A stretch of DNA of 64,000 bases from Glycomyces luteolus. GTDB lineage: Bacteria; Actinomycetota; Actinomycetes; Mycobacteriales; Micromonosporaceae. The stretch lies in the NCBI RefSeq assembly GCF_027622875.1, contig NZ_JAPZVP010000010.1, forward strand, positions 62,001 to 126,000, given 5' to 3'. The notes under the pieces are model-generated. The model made no database searches. It was not told the origin of the DNA and saw only the letters and a list, made by a program, of their open reading frames with translations. This document shows, one piece after another, positions 45,944 to 54,698 of the stretch (positions are counted from its first letter, which is position 1; each line of letters opens with the position of its first letter). A program made the translations under genes and the position numbers.

Positions 45944-45973
45944 GGTGCGGGACCGGGATCCCGGTCCCGCACC
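45944..45973 (+). terminator. 30-bp perfect palindrome after betaine operon
   Basis: The arm GGTGCGGGACCGGGA is followed directly by its exact reverse complement, 166 bases past the stop of the binding-protein gene. It probably acts as a terminator or cruciform. In the 329-base gap 45779-46107 the part before it holds nothing recognisable; after it lies the lyase promoter. Confidence 0.6.
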
Positions 45974-46000
45974 GACCTTGTTCGTTCATATTGATATTCG

Positions 46001-46047
46001 TTGATGTTTCGTTTAATATGGCATATGGCACCCGGTTTCCGAACCGG
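46001..46047 (+). promoter_or_regulatory. Upstream elements of first lyase gene
   Basis: TTGATGTTTCGTTTA (46001-46015) recurs almost unchanged before the second lyase gene (47916-47929). The inverted repeat CCGGTT-TCCG-AACCGG follows at 46032-46047. From there to the ATG, GGTGGCATTCCCCGGCATCG and GCGCACCGCATGGCGCA are shared with copy 2. Confidence 0.55.
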
Positions 46048-46107
46048 TGGCCGCAGGTAGCGGTGGCATTCCCCGGCATCGCGCACCGCATGGCGCATCG
46101 GAGCACC

Positions 46108-47796
46108 ATGTCGTACCACAACGAACGCATCCACGAATCGACCTCGACCCCACCCTCACTCCCCCGCCGTCGCCTCTTCCAGGGCGCGGCGGCCGCGGGC
46201 GGGCTCGCCGCCTTCGGGACCGGCGTCCCCGCCGCGCAGGCGCAGACCGACGAGATCGGCGCGCAGGCCGTCCACCCCGGGATGCTGCACACCCAGGCCG
46301 ACATCGACCGCATGTACGCGAGGGTCAGCACCAACCAGCAGCCGTGGCGCAGCGGCTGGGAGAAGCTCATCGCGAACGGGCACGCCCAGTCCACATGGGC
46401 CGCGAGGCCGACGGCGACCATCATCCGCGGCGGCGACGGGCAGAACTACCCGCAGCTCTACAACGACATCCACGCCGCCTACCAGTGCGCCCTGCGCTGG
46501 AGGGTCTCCGGCAACACCGCCTACCGCGACAAGGCCGTCGAGATCCTCAACGCCTGGTCCTCCACACTGGAGACCGTCACCGGCAACGCCGACCGCTTCC
46601 TCGCCGCCGGGATCTACGGCTACCAGTTCTGCTGCGCCGCCGATCTGGTCCGCGGCGCGCCCGGCTTCAACCTGGGTGCGTTCCAGGACATGATGACCGG
46701 CGTCTTCCTGCCGATGAACGACCACTTCCTCACCAACCACAACGACGCCTGCATCACCAACTACTGGGCGAACTGGGACCTGTGCAACATGGCGAGCAAG
46801 CTCGCCATCGGCATCATCTGCGACGACTCGGGCATCATCAACGCCGCCGTCGACTACTTCTGGAACGGCGAGGGCAACGGCTCGATCTACAACGCCATCC
46901 CGTTCGTCCACAGCGGGTTCCTCGCCCAATGGCAGGAGTCCGGCCGCGACCAGGGCCACTCGATCATGGGCATCGGGCTCATGTCGAGCTTCATGGAGAT
47001 GGCCTGGAACCAGGGCATCGACCTGTACTCCGCACGCGACCTCGCGTTCGGCAAGGCCGCCGAGTACGTGGCGCGCTACAACCTCGGCTACGACGACCTG
47101 CCGTTCACCAAGTACACCTGGGGCACCGGCCAGAACTGCGCCTACAGCGAGCAGACCGTCATGGGCGCGGGCGGCCGCGGCCAGCTGCGGCCCGTCTGGG
47201 AGATGGTCTACAACCACTACAGCGTCAGGCGCGGCCTGCGGATGCCGAACGTCGCGCGCATGGCCGCCCTGGTGCGCGCCGAGGGCGGCGGCGGGGACTA
47301 CGGGACGGCCTCCGGCGGCTTCGACACGCTCGGGTTCGGGACGCTCGCCCACACCAGGTCCACCCCGGCGGTCGTCTCCGGCGGTGTGTACACGCTCATG
47401 GCCGAGCGCTCCGGGAAGTGCCTCGACAACGGCTCGGTCACCACCGAAGGGGCCCAGGCGATGCAGTGGGCCGACAACGGCGGGAACTGGCAGCGCTGGC
47501 GGATCACCGACGTCGGGAGCGGGTACTGGAAGCTCGTGAACCTCCACTCGGGCAAGGCACTCGACAACTTCTCGCTGACCGCCGACGGCGGCAAGGTGGT
47601 CCAGTGGACCGACAACGGGGTCGCCGCGCAGCGGTGGCGGATCACCGACGTCGGCGGCGGGGCCGTCAAGCTCGTGTGCCAGCACTCGGGCAAGGCGCTC
47701 GACAACGGCAACGGCGAGGCGAACGGCGGCCTCGCGATCCAGTGGGCCGACAACGGCGGGGTCCAGCAGCGCTGGAACCTGAAGCGAGTCGCCTGA
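46108..47796 (+). CDS. Tat-exported alginate-lyase-family protein with ricin-type lectin domain
   Basis: About 562 residues. A Tat signal (PRRRLFQGAAAAGGLAAFGT) leads to an alginate_lyase-family (PF05426-like) alpha/alpha-toroid domain (about 50-425) with ATIIRGGDGQNYPQLYNDIH, NADRFLAAGIYGYQF and the presumed catalytic loop LTNHNDACITNYWANWDLCN. The C-terminal 130 residues form a ricin-B/CBM13 trefoil with three QxW repeats (QWADNGGNWQRWRI, QWTDNGVAAQRWRI, QWADNGGVQQRWNL). It probably cleaves a uronic-acid polymer outside the cell; alginate, glucuronan and plant polyuronates are all possible. The start has GGAG four bases upstream, as in both paralogues. Confidence 0.85.
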   Translation: MSYHNERIHESTSTPPSLPRRRLFQGAAAAGGLAAFGTGVPAAQAQTDEIGAQAVHPGMLHTQADIDRMYARVSTNQQPWRSGWEKLIANGHAQSTWAARPTATIIRGGDGQNYPQLYNDIHAAYQCALRWRVSGNTAYRDKAVEILNAWSSTLETVTGNADRFLAAGIYGYQFCCAADLVRGAPGFNLGAFQDMMTGVFLPMNDHFLTNHNDACITNYWANWDLCNMASKLAIGIICDDSGIINAAVDYFWNGEGNGSIYNAIPFVHSGFLAQWQESGRDQGHSIMGIGLMSSFMEMAWNQGIDLYSARDLAFGKAAEYVARYNLGYDDLPFTKYTWGTGQNCAYSEQTVMGAGGRGQLRPVWEMVYNHYSVRRGLRMPNVARMAALVRAEGGGGDYGTASGGFDTLGFGTLAHTRSTPAVVSGGVYTLMAERSGKCLDNGSVTTEGAQAMQWADNGGNWQRWRITDVGSGYWKLVNLHSGKALDNFSLTADGGKVVQWTDNGVAAQRWRITDVGGGAVKLVCQHSGKALDNGNGEANGGLAIQWADNGGVQQRWNLKRVA

Positions 47797-47850
47797 GCAA
47801 CGCGCGCAATGGGGTCGGGCATCGCCCGATCCCATTGCGCCGTGCGTTGC
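47797..47850 (+). terminator. Compound hairpin after first lyase gene
   Basis: GCGCAATGGGGTCGGGC-ATC-GCCCGATCCCATTGCGC (47804-47840) is nested inside outer arms GCAACGC / GCGTTGC, directly after the stop codon. Confidence 0.75.
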
Positions 47851-47915
47851 CCTGCACTGTCGCTCTATGCGCATGTCCGATTACGTAGGAAAGTCGGGAA
47901 ACATGCGTTTTTGTA

Positions 47916-47929
47916 TTGATGTTTGTTTA
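47916..47929 (+). promoter_or_regulatory. Conserved upstream element of second lyase gene
   Basis: TTGATGTTTGTTTA matches the element upstream of the first lyase gene with one base missing, and lies in an AT-rich patch 105 bases before the start. It is a candidate binding site for a shared sugar-responsive regulator. Confidence 0.45.
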
Positions 47930-48034
47930 TGCCGTGTTTAGACTTGCCAGCGGCGGGAGTCGCCCCGGCACCTCCCTCCGACACGCGCGGTGGCATTCCC
48001 CGGCATCGCACACCGCATGGCGCAAAGGAGCACC

Positions 48035-49339
48035 ATGTCTACTAGGGACAACATCATCGAATCGAATACGGCAGGTCAAGGCTCGAACCTCAAGCGGCGG
48101 CGGCTGATCAAGGGCGCGATCGCCGCGGGCGGCCTCGCGGTCGCGGGAGCCGGCGGCCTCGGCATCGCCACGGCCCAGAACGGCGACGACGTCACCGCTC
48201 AGGCCTCCCACCCCGGACTGCTGCACACCCAAGCGGACTTCGACCGCATGAAGGCGAAGGTCGACGCGGGGGCGGAGCCGTGGGTCGCGGGATGGAACCG
48301 GCTCACCGCGAACAGCCACTCCCAGTCCACCTGGGCCGCGAGGCCGACCGCGATCATCATCCGCGGCGGCGACGGGCAGAACTACCCGCAGCTCTACAAC
48401 GACATCCACGCCGCCTACCAGAACGCCCTGCGCTGGAAGGTCTCCGGCGACAACGCGCACCGCGACAAGGCCGTCGAGATCCTCAACGCCTGGTCGGGCA
48501 CGCTGCAGGAGGTCACCGGCAACGCCGACCGCTTCCTCGCGGCCGGGATCTACGGCTACCAGTTCTGCTGCGCCGCCGACATCGTCCGCGACGTCGAGGG
48601 CTTCGACCTCGGCGCGTTCCAGGACATGATGACCGGCGTCTTCCTGCCGAAGAACGAGGACTTCCTCACCAACCACAACGGCGCCTGCATCACCAACTAC
48701 TGGGCCAACTGGGACCTCTGCAACATCGCCAGCAAACTGGCCATCGGCATCATCTGCGACGACCAGGCGCTCACCGACCAGGCGATCGACTACTTCTGGA
48801 ACGGCGAGGGCAACGGCTCGATCGAGAACGCCATCCCCTTCGTCCACGACGGCGGGCTCGCGCAGTGGCAGGAGTCCGGCCGCGACCAGGGCCACTCGAT
48901 CATGGGCATCGGCCTCATGTCGACCATCATGGAGATGGCCTGGAACCAGGGCGTGGACCTCTACGGCGCCAACGACAACGCCTTCGCGAAGGCCGCGGAG
49001 TACGTGGCGCGCTACAACTCCGGGCACGACGACCTGCCGTTCACCAAGTACACCTGGGGCACCGGCGTCAACTGCGACTATCGCGAGCACACCGTGATGG
49101 GCGCGGGCGGGCGCGGCCAGGCGCGGCCGGTGTGGGAGATGGTCTTCCACCACTACACCTCGCGCCAGGGCTACGCGCTGCCGAACGTCAGCGCCCTCGC
49201 GGGCACCAACAGCCCCGAAGGCGGCGGCGGGGACTACGGCCCGAACTCCGGCGGCTTCGACACGCTCGGCTTCGGCACGCTCTCCCACGTGCGCCTCACG
49301 TGGGACGAGATCCCCGACGACCTGAAACCGCTCGGGTAG
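48035..49339 (+). CDS. Tat-exported alginate-lyase-family protein, paralogue 2
   Basis: A 434-residue paralogue without the ricin domain. The Tat-like signal contains LKRRRLIKGAIAAGGLAVAG, followed by the mature start near TAQASHPGLLHTQADFDRM. The toroid domain is close to paralogue 1 throughout (AIIIRGGDGQNYPQLYNDIH, FLTNHNGACITNYWANWDLC, QWQESGRDQGHSIMGIGLM), with GGGGDYGPNSGGFDTLGFGT near the end. A short unrelated tail (TWDEIPDDLKPLG) replaces the lectin domain. AAAGGAG lies four bases before ATG 48035. Tandem duplication of gene plus promoter is evident from the shared 50-base upstream block. Confidence 0.85.
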   Translation: MSTRDNIIESNTAGQGSNLKRRRLIKGAIAAGGLAVAGAGGLGIATAQNGDDVTAQASHPGLLHTQADFDRMKAKVDAGAEPWVAGWNRLTANSHSQSTWAARPTAIIIRGGDGQNYPQLYNDIHAAYQNALRWKVSGDNAHRDKAVEILNAWSGTLQEVTGNADRFLAAGIYGYQFCCAADIVRDVEGFDLGAFQDMMTGVFLPKNEDFLTNHNGACITNYWANWDLCNIASKLAIGIICDDQALTDQAIDYFWNGEGNGSIENAIPFVHDGGLAQWQESGRDQGHSIMGIGLMSTIMEMAWNQGVDLYGANDNAFAKAAEYVARYNSGHDDLPFTKYTWGTGVNCDYREHTVMGAGGRGQARPVWEMVFHHYTSRQGYALPNVSALAGTNSPEGGGGDYGPNSGGFDTLGFGTLSHVRLTWDEIPDDLKPLG

Positions 49340-49348
49340 CGCCCTCCG

Positions 49349-49378
49349 GCGCCGGCCCGACTCCGGTCGGGCCGGCGC
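49349..49378 (+). terminator. Terminator after second lyase gene
   Basis: A perfect 13-bp stem GCGCCGGCCCGAC / GTCGGGCCGGCGC with loop TCCG, 9 bases past the stop codon. Confidence 0.8.
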
Positions 49379-49521
49379 TGTCCCGCGCCACGCAGTGTTC
49401 GATTTCGAGCATTCTCGGTGATGTGTGAGAATCGGTGCGGAAGCACCGAGGCTTCCCCGACTTCCTCCCGCCCGGCAGCGGCACTCCCCGGCACGCGCGC
49501 TGCCCCACCGCCAGGAGCACC

Positions 49522-50865
49522 ATGTCGAAGCACCGCGCGAACAACATCAAACGCCGCCGCCTCATCGTGGGCGCCGCCGTCACCGGAGGCCTCGCCGCGG
49601 CGGGCGCCGCCGGATACTGGCTCACCCGCGGCGACGGCGAACCCGCCACTCCCCCAACGGCAGAGGAGTCGGCATCGCCCTCCGCCGAGCCGTCCGCCAG
49701 TGCCAGCCCCGACCCCGACGGCGAGGGCGGCGCGGCGAACAACACGAGAGGAGAGGCCGTGCCCGGCAAGGGCGGCCACCCCGGACTCCTCCACACCCAG
49801 GAGGACTTCGACCGCATGGCGGAGAAAGTGGAAGCCGGCGAATCGCCCTGGGTCGACGGATGGAACCGCCTGACCGCGAACGGCCGCTCTCACGCAGACT
49901 GGGCTCCGCGGCCGCTGGAGACCGTGATCCGCGGCGGGACCGGCGACAACGTCGCCCAGCTGTTCATCGACGTCCACGCCGCCTACCAGAACGGCCTGCG
50001 CTGGAAGGTGAGCGGCGACGAGGCCCACGCCGATGCCGCCGTCGGCATCCTCAACGCCTGGTCGGGCACCCTCAAGGAGCTCAACGGCAACGCCGACCGG
50101 TTCCTGGCCGCGGGCCTCCAGGGCTACCAGTTCGCCAACGCCGCCGAACTCGTGCGCGACGTCGACGGCTTCGAGCTCGACCGCTTCCAGACCATGCTCA
50201 AGGACGTCTTCTACCCGCTCAACGACCAGTTCCTACAGGGCCACAACGGCGCCTGCATCTCCAACTACTGGTCGAACTGGGACCTGTGCACCCTGAATTC
50301 GATCCTGGCGATCGGTCTCTTCAACGAGGACGACGGGCTCGTCGGGCAGGCCCTCGACTACTTCGAGCACGGCGAGGGCAACGGCGCACTGAAGCAGGCG
50401 GTGCCGTTCGTCTACGACGACGAGGGCCTGGCGCAGCAGCAGGAGAGCGGGCGAGACCAGGGGCACACGCTGATGGCGACCGGTCTGCTCGGCAGCCTCG
50501 CCGAGATGGCCTGGAACCACGGCGTCGACCTGTACGGCATGGAGGACAACAAGATCGCGAAGTGCGCCGAATACGTCGCGCGGTACAACCTGGGCCGCGA
50601 CGTGCCGTACACGAAGTACATCTGGTACAACGGCCAATCCTGCAAGTACAACGAGTTCCCGGTGATCGCCGAGGGCGGCCGCGGGCAGGTGCGCCCGATT
50701 TGGGAGACGATCTACCACCACTACGCCGGCCGCCAGGGCATGTCGATGCCGAACGTCGCCGACATGATCGCCCAGAACGGTCCCGAAGGCGGCGGCGGCG
50801 ACTACGGCTCCGGCTCGGGCGGTTTCGACGCTTTGGGCTTCGGCACCCTCACCTTCGCCCGCTGA
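49522..50865 (+). CDS. Tat-exported alginate-lyase-family protein, paralogue 3 (divergent)
   Basis: A 447-residue, more diverged member. The signal (IKRRRLIVGAAVTGGLAAAG) is followed by a Ser/Pro/Glu linker of about 60 residues, suggesting it may stay membrane-anchored by an uncleaved helix. The toroid domain keeps ETVIRGGTGDNVAQLFIDVH, NADRFLAAGLQGYQFANAAE, LQGHNGACISNYWSNWDLCT and GGGGDYGSGSGGFDALGFGT. It lacks the Cys pair (FCCAAD) of the other two. The start shares the AGGAGCACCATGTC context with its paralogues, but the further upstream region is different, so it may be regulated separately. Confidence 0.85.
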   Translation: MSKHRANNIKRRRLIVGAAVTGGLAAAGAAGYWLTRGDGEPATPPTAEESASPSAEPSASASPDPDGEGGAANNTRGEAVPGKGGHPGLLHTQEDFDRMAEKVEAGESPWVDGWNRLTANGRSHADWAPRPLETVIRGGTGDNVAQLFIDVHAAYQNGLRWKVSGDEAHADAAVGILNAWSGTLKELNGNADRFLAAGLQGYQFANAAELVRDVDGFELDRFQTMLKDVFYPLNDQFLQGHNGACISNYWSNWDLCTLNSILAIGLFNEDDGLVGQALDYFEHGEGNGALKQAVPFVYDDEGLAQQQESGRDQGHTLMATGLLGSLAEMAWNHGVDLYGMEDNKIAKCAEYVARYNLGRDVPYTKYIWYNGQSCKYNEFPVIAEGGRGQVRPIWETIYHHYAGRQGMSMPNVADMIAQNGPEGGGGDYGSGSGGFDALGFGTLTFAR

Positions 50866-50922
50866 CCTGGATGCGAGGTCTGGCCCCGTTTGCGAGGTCG
50901 GGCAACTCGGTTCGTCCCGCGA

Positions 50923-51102
50923 TTCGAGCATGATGCGGGTTCGAGCATGTGGCGGGCACGTGCCGACGTGCTCGAAACCCGTCCGAATTCATGCGTATGT
51001 GCTAATATGTTGGTGCGCTTTGCGGGCCGCCCCCCTCGCCGAGCGCCCGACCGCCCTTCACGCCTCCCGCACGCGACCGTCGGCCTGCGCCCGGCGGTCG
51101 CG
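50923..51102 (+). promoter_or_regulatory. Promoter region of DUF5685 gene with TTCGAGCATG repeats
   Basis: In the 376-base gap 50866-51241, TTCGAGCATG occurs twice directly (50923, 50940) and once inverted with one change (50967-50976). A good extended -10 TGCTAATAT is at 51000-51008. A hairpin with CGCGACCG / CGGTCGCG arms lies at 51072-51102 in the presumed 5' leader. TTCGAGCATT also occurs before the third lyase gene. Confidence 0.5.
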
Positions 51103-51241
51103 TTGCGTCCCAACGGCATCCGATCCGGTCCACGCCGTACCCAGCGCGTTGCGCCCCACCGCTACCATCTGCGGAGACACGCCCCCAACGGCGAGCCGCG
51201 ACGCTCGTACCCCGGCCCGCCGTCGAGCGCTAGGAGACCAC

Positions 51242-52429
51242 TTGTTCGGCATGCTCGCGCCCTGCCCCTCCCGCACCCCCGACGACCTCAAACCCCGCTG
51301 GATGGGGCATTTCTGCGGCCTGTGCCTGGAACTGCGAGACGACGCGGGGCAGTTCGCCCGGCTCACCACGAATTACGACGCCCTGGCCCTCTCCGTGCTC
51401 GTCGAAGCCCAGCAGGGCGGCGACGCCGACAGCCGCAACGCCGGACCCTGCGCCCTGCGCGGCATGCGCCGCCAGCGCATCGCTACGGGCGGCGGCCCCC
51501 GCCTCGCCGCGACCGCCTCGCTGGTGCTCGCGTCGGCCAAGATCCGCGACCACGTGGAGGACGGCGACGGCCTCGCCGCGAAGCCCGGAGCGCGCGGCAT
51601 CGCGGGCTTGACCGCAGACCGCTTGCGCGCCAAGGCATACGCGATCGGCGACTCGATCGAGCTCGACACCGCCGCGCTCTTCGCGCTCATCGAGGGCCAG
51701 CGCGAGATCGAGGCCGCATCCGGCCCGGGCACGCCGCTCACCGCGGTCACCGCCCCGACCGAGGCGGCCACTGCCGAGCTGTTCGCGCACGCCGCGCTCA
51801 TCGGCGGCAGGCCCGAGAACGCCGGGGCGTTCCGGACCGCCGGGGCGGCGTTCGGCCGCCTGGCGCACCTGCTCGACGCGGCGGACGACTTCGAGGAGGA
51901 CGCCGAGCGCGGCGCGTGGAACCCGCTGGCCGCCACCGGTTCGGGGATCGAGGACGCGCGGGCGCTGGCGCGGGGCGCGCTGGCGGACATGAAGCGCGCC
52001 TTGGACTCGGCCGTGATCGTCGATGCGACGATGACCGAGCTGCTGCTGGACCGCTATGCGCGCCATGCGTTCTCGAAGACCTTCGGGTCGACGTGCTCGA
52101 CGCGTCAGACCGCGGAGCGCCGCGGATCCGGTTACCGCGAGCGCCGCGATGCGCGCCGCGATCGCCGGAGCCGCTACGACGACGGGTACCACGGGCGCAG
52201 GCGCGGCTTCTGGGCCGGCCTGTGCACGTTCGCCGCTCTGGCCTGCAGCTGCCAGTTGTGCTGCGCCGAGCAGTACAACGACCCGTGGACGGGGCAGCCG
52301 CGATCGGGCTGCTGCCGCGACTGCGCCGATTGCTGTGACTGCTGCGAATGCTGCAACTGCTGTCAGTGCTGCGGTGATTCGGACGGCGACGGCGGCTGCT
52401 GCGGCGGATGCGATTGCAGCTGCGACTGA
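51242..52429 (+). CDS. DUF5685-family protein with Cys-rich C-terminal tail
   Basis: A 395-residue protein of the actinobacterial DUF5685 family, recognised from MFGMLAPCPSRTPDDLKPRW, then MGHFCGLCLELRDDAGQFAR and TTNYDALALSVLVEAQ. The start is a TTG at 51242 (AGGAG five bases upstream), which gives the family-typical MFG start; longer frames upstream are not supported. The body is helical and soluble. After an Arg-rich stretch (about 300-325) comes a hydrophobic segment (FWAGLCTFAALACSCQLCC) and then a tail in which roughly every second residue is Cys (CCRDCADCCDCCECCNCC). The function is unknown; membrane-associated metal or cluster binding is possible. Confidence 0.85.
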   Translation: MFGMLAPCPSRTPDDLKPRWMGHFCGLCLELRDDAGQFARLTTNYDALALSVLVEAQQGGDADSRNAGPCALRGMRRQRIATGGGPRLAATASLVLASAKIRDHVEDGDGLAAKPGARGIAGLTADRLRAKAYAIGDSIELDTAALFALIEGQREIEAASGPGTPLTAVTAPTEAATAELFAHAALIGGRPENAGAFRTAGAAFGRLAHLLDAADDFEEDAERGAWNPLAATGSGIEDARALARGALADMKRALDSAVIVDATMTELLLDRYARHAFSKTFGSTCSTRQTAERRGSGYRERRDARRDRRSRYDDGYHGRRRGFWAGLCTFAALACSCQLCCAEQYNDPWTGQPRSGCCRDCADCCDCCECCNCCQCCGDSDGDGGCCGGCDCSCD

Positions 52430-52438
52430 GCCGGATCG

Positions 52439-53275
52439 CTACTGCGGCGGCTGCGGCCAGCCCCGGGGCGCCGTCGGGCCGGCGGGGCCGGGCGGCGTCG
52501 GGGGCCGGTTCGCAGGCGGCGCAGGCGGATTGAACGCGCCGGGCGCGGGAGGCGGGGTCGCAGGGCTCGCGGTGGGCGGCTGCGGCGCGGCGTCCCTCCA
52601 CTGGGGAGGAGGCGGCTGGTAGCCGGGGAACAGGTGGCCGTCAGCGTCGGGGCGCTGTTCGGGGGCCTTGTTCGACTGGTTGCCGGGCCGCTCGCGGAGC
52701 CATGCGGCGACGGGCTTGGTGAAGAGCAGACCCGACACGCCGAGGACGGCGAGGAGCTGCACGAGCGCGAACGGCACCCTGAGCGCGCCGATGAAGCCGC
52801 ACAGGGAGACCAGGCCGAGGAAGCCGAGTCCGATGTAGAAGGCGACGTGCGGGTCCTGGAACCCGAAGCGGCCCAGGCTCTCCCGGGCGATGGCCCAGAT
52901 GAGCACGAGCGTGACCGCGGCGACGAGAAGGCCGAAGACGAGGTTGAGCACTATCCCCGCGCCGGAGCCGAAGAACGAGGCGAGCACGGCCGAGAACGCC
53001 AGCGACAGCAGCATGAGCAGCATGGCGGCGGCCAGGTAGATCCACAGGAGCTGCAGCATCCATGTGACCTGCTTCGGGCGGCCCTCCATGGCCAGGATGC
53101 CCCACCGCTGCGCGAACGTGGGCGCGGGCGGGAGCACCGGCCCGGTCGGCTGGCCGGGGGTGAAGGTCCCGTAGGGATCGTGCGGCCGGTACTGGAAGGA
53201 CGGTGCGGCGGTGCCGTTCCGCGGCTGCGGATCGGGGTCGCTCGCGGGCCCGGTTGCGTAGGGAGGGTTGGTCAT
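52439..53275 (-). CDS. Pro-rich four-helix membrane protein
   Basis: A 278-residue protein, not recognised. Pro/Gln/Gly-rich cytoplasmic termini (about 1-50 and 200-278) flank four hydrophobic segments (LLWIYLAAAMLLMLLSLAF, IVLNLVFGLLVAAVTLVLIW, VAFYIGLGFLGLVSLCGFIG, FALVQLLAVLGVSGLLF). Such proteins are common beside cell-envelope genes in actinobacteria. It converges with the DUF5685 gene (9 bases apart). Confidence 0.75.
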   Translation of the reverse strand: MTNPPYATGPASDPDPQPRNGTAAPSFQYRPHDPYGTFTPGQPTGPVLPPAPTFAQRWGILAMEGRPKQVTWMLQLLWIYLAAAMLLMLLSLAFSAVLASFFGSGAGIVLNLVFGLLVAAVTLVLIWAIARESLGRFGFQDPHVAFYIGLGFLGLVSLCGFIGALRVPFALVQLLAVLGVSGLLFTKPVAAWLRERPGNQSNKAPEQRPDADGHLFPGYQPPPPQWRDAAPQPPTASPATPPPAPGAFNPPAPPANRPPTPPGPAGPTAPRGWPQPPQ

Positions 53276-53346
53276 CGATCGGCTCCGAGGATTCGGTCAG
53301 TTGCGGCAATCAAATTATCGCAATGCCCCGGTGTCCGCTTCCCCGG

Positions 53347-54537
53347 TCAGTAGTCGACGAGTTCGAAGAGGGCGATCGTCTCGAAGTGCTGGGTCATCGG
53401 GAACGCGTCGAAGGCGCGGATGCGGGTGAGCTCGTAGCCTTCGATCGCGAGGTCCTTGGTGTCGCGGGCCAGCGCGCCCGCGTCGCAGGCGATGTAGCAG
53501 ATCGCGCGCGGGCGGGCCTCGCCCAGGGCGACGACGACCTCGGGACCCGCGCCGCTGCGCGGCGGGTCGAGCACGACGAGGTCGACAGAGCCGAGGTTCG
53601 GCGTGATCGAGGCGACGTCGTCTTCGATGGCCCCCGCGTTCTTCCAGGCGCTGAGGTTCGCGGCGGTGCGGGAGGAGGCCGCGTTCTCGACGGCCACCAC
53701 GCGCCCGGTGTCGCCGACGGCCTCGGCGAGCCCGGCAGCGAAGAGCCCGGCGCCGGCGTACAGGTCCCAGGCGGATTCGCCTTCCTGCGGGTTCAGGAAT
53801 TCGAGGGCGCACGCGAGGAAGGCGGGTGCGGCGGCCGGGTGGACCTGCCAGAAGCCGTCGAAGGCGATCTCGAACTCGCTGTCGCCGACCTGCTGGTGCA
53901 CGAGTTTGGGGCCGCTCTTGTGGTGCGGGCGGGCGGTGCGGCGCAGCTGGGTGTAGACCGCGAGTTCCTCGTCGTTCGAATCGACCACGCCGACGGCGCC
54001 CATGCCGTCCCAGGTCTTGGTGAGGATGTCGGCCTCGCGGATCCGCTCGGTGGCGATGGCGCACCGGTCGATGTGCACGAGGTCGTGGGACTTGTGGACC
54101 CGCAGGCCGGGCTTGCCGTCCGCGTCCACGGCGTACTGCATGCGGGTGCGCCAGCCGAGCGCGCCCTCGTCCCAGGGCAGCTCCTCGACCTCGACGCCTT
54201 CGAGCTTCGCGGGGTCGACGCCGCCGATACGGGTGAGCTGGTCGAACAGGACCTTGGCCTTGAGGCGGCGCTGCGCTTCGGGCTTGGCGTGCTGGAAGTC
54301 GCAGCCGCCGCATCTGCCGGGCCCGGCGTAGGGGCAGGGGGGTTCGACGCGGTCGGGCGAGGCCTCGATGACCTCGACGGCGTCGGCGAACGCGAACTTC
54401 TTCTTGCGTTCGTTCACTTCGATGCGGACGGTCTCGCCGGGCAGTGCGTGCCTCACGAAGTAGACCTCGCCGTCGACGCGGGCCACGCAGTGGCCTCCCG
54501 CGGCGACGTCCCCAACGGTGACGATCATCGTCCTCAT
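53347..54537 (-). CDS. TrmA/RlmD-type RNA (uracil-5-)methyltransferase
   Basis: A 396-residue SAM-dependent RNA m5U methyltransferase. An N-terminal TRAM domain (about 1-60) is followed by a [4Fe-4S] motif CPYAGPGRCGGCDF, with the fourth Cys probably in HIDRCAIAT. The C-terminal Rossmann domain has DLYAGAGLFAAGLAEAVG (SAM), VVLDPPRSGAGP and the catalytic Cys in YIACDAGALARDT. It corresponds by position to Rv2689c of M. tuberculosis. The target (23S rRNA or tRNA uridine) is not decided. ATG 54537 (MRTMIV) is chosen; ATG 54528 is equally possible because AGGGGG directly abuts the first. Confidence 0.92.
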   Translation of the reverse strand: MRTMIVTVGDVAAGGHCVARVDGEVYFVRHALPGETVRIEVNERKKKFAFADAVEVIEASPDRVEPPCPYAGPGRCGGCDFQHAKPEAQRRLKAKVLFDQLTRIGGVDPAKLEGVEVEELPWDEGALGWRTRMQYAVDADGKPGLRVHKSHDLVHIDRCAIATERIREADILTKTWDGMGAVGVVDSNDEELAVYTQLRRTARPHHKSGPKLVHQQVGDSEFEIAFDGFWQVHPAAAPAFLACALEFLNPQEGESAWDLYAGAGLFAAGLAEAVGDTGRVVAVENAASSRTAANLSAWKNAGAIEDDVASITPNLGSVDLVVLDPPRSGAGPEVVVALGEARPRAICYIACDAGALARDTKDLAIEGYELTRIRAFDAFPMTQHFETIALFELVDY

Positions 54538-54698
54538 CCCCCTGATCAATGCATTCGACGGCCCGTGCGGTACCGGTCGGCGGCTCGCGGGCCTCGCTCG
54601 CGTCGCAGATCTGCGGCGTGCGGGCACGGCCGGGCCGCACGCCAGGGTACAGGGGGACCCGGGGCCGCCGCCCTGGGAAGGCCGGGCTCGGTCGGGAC

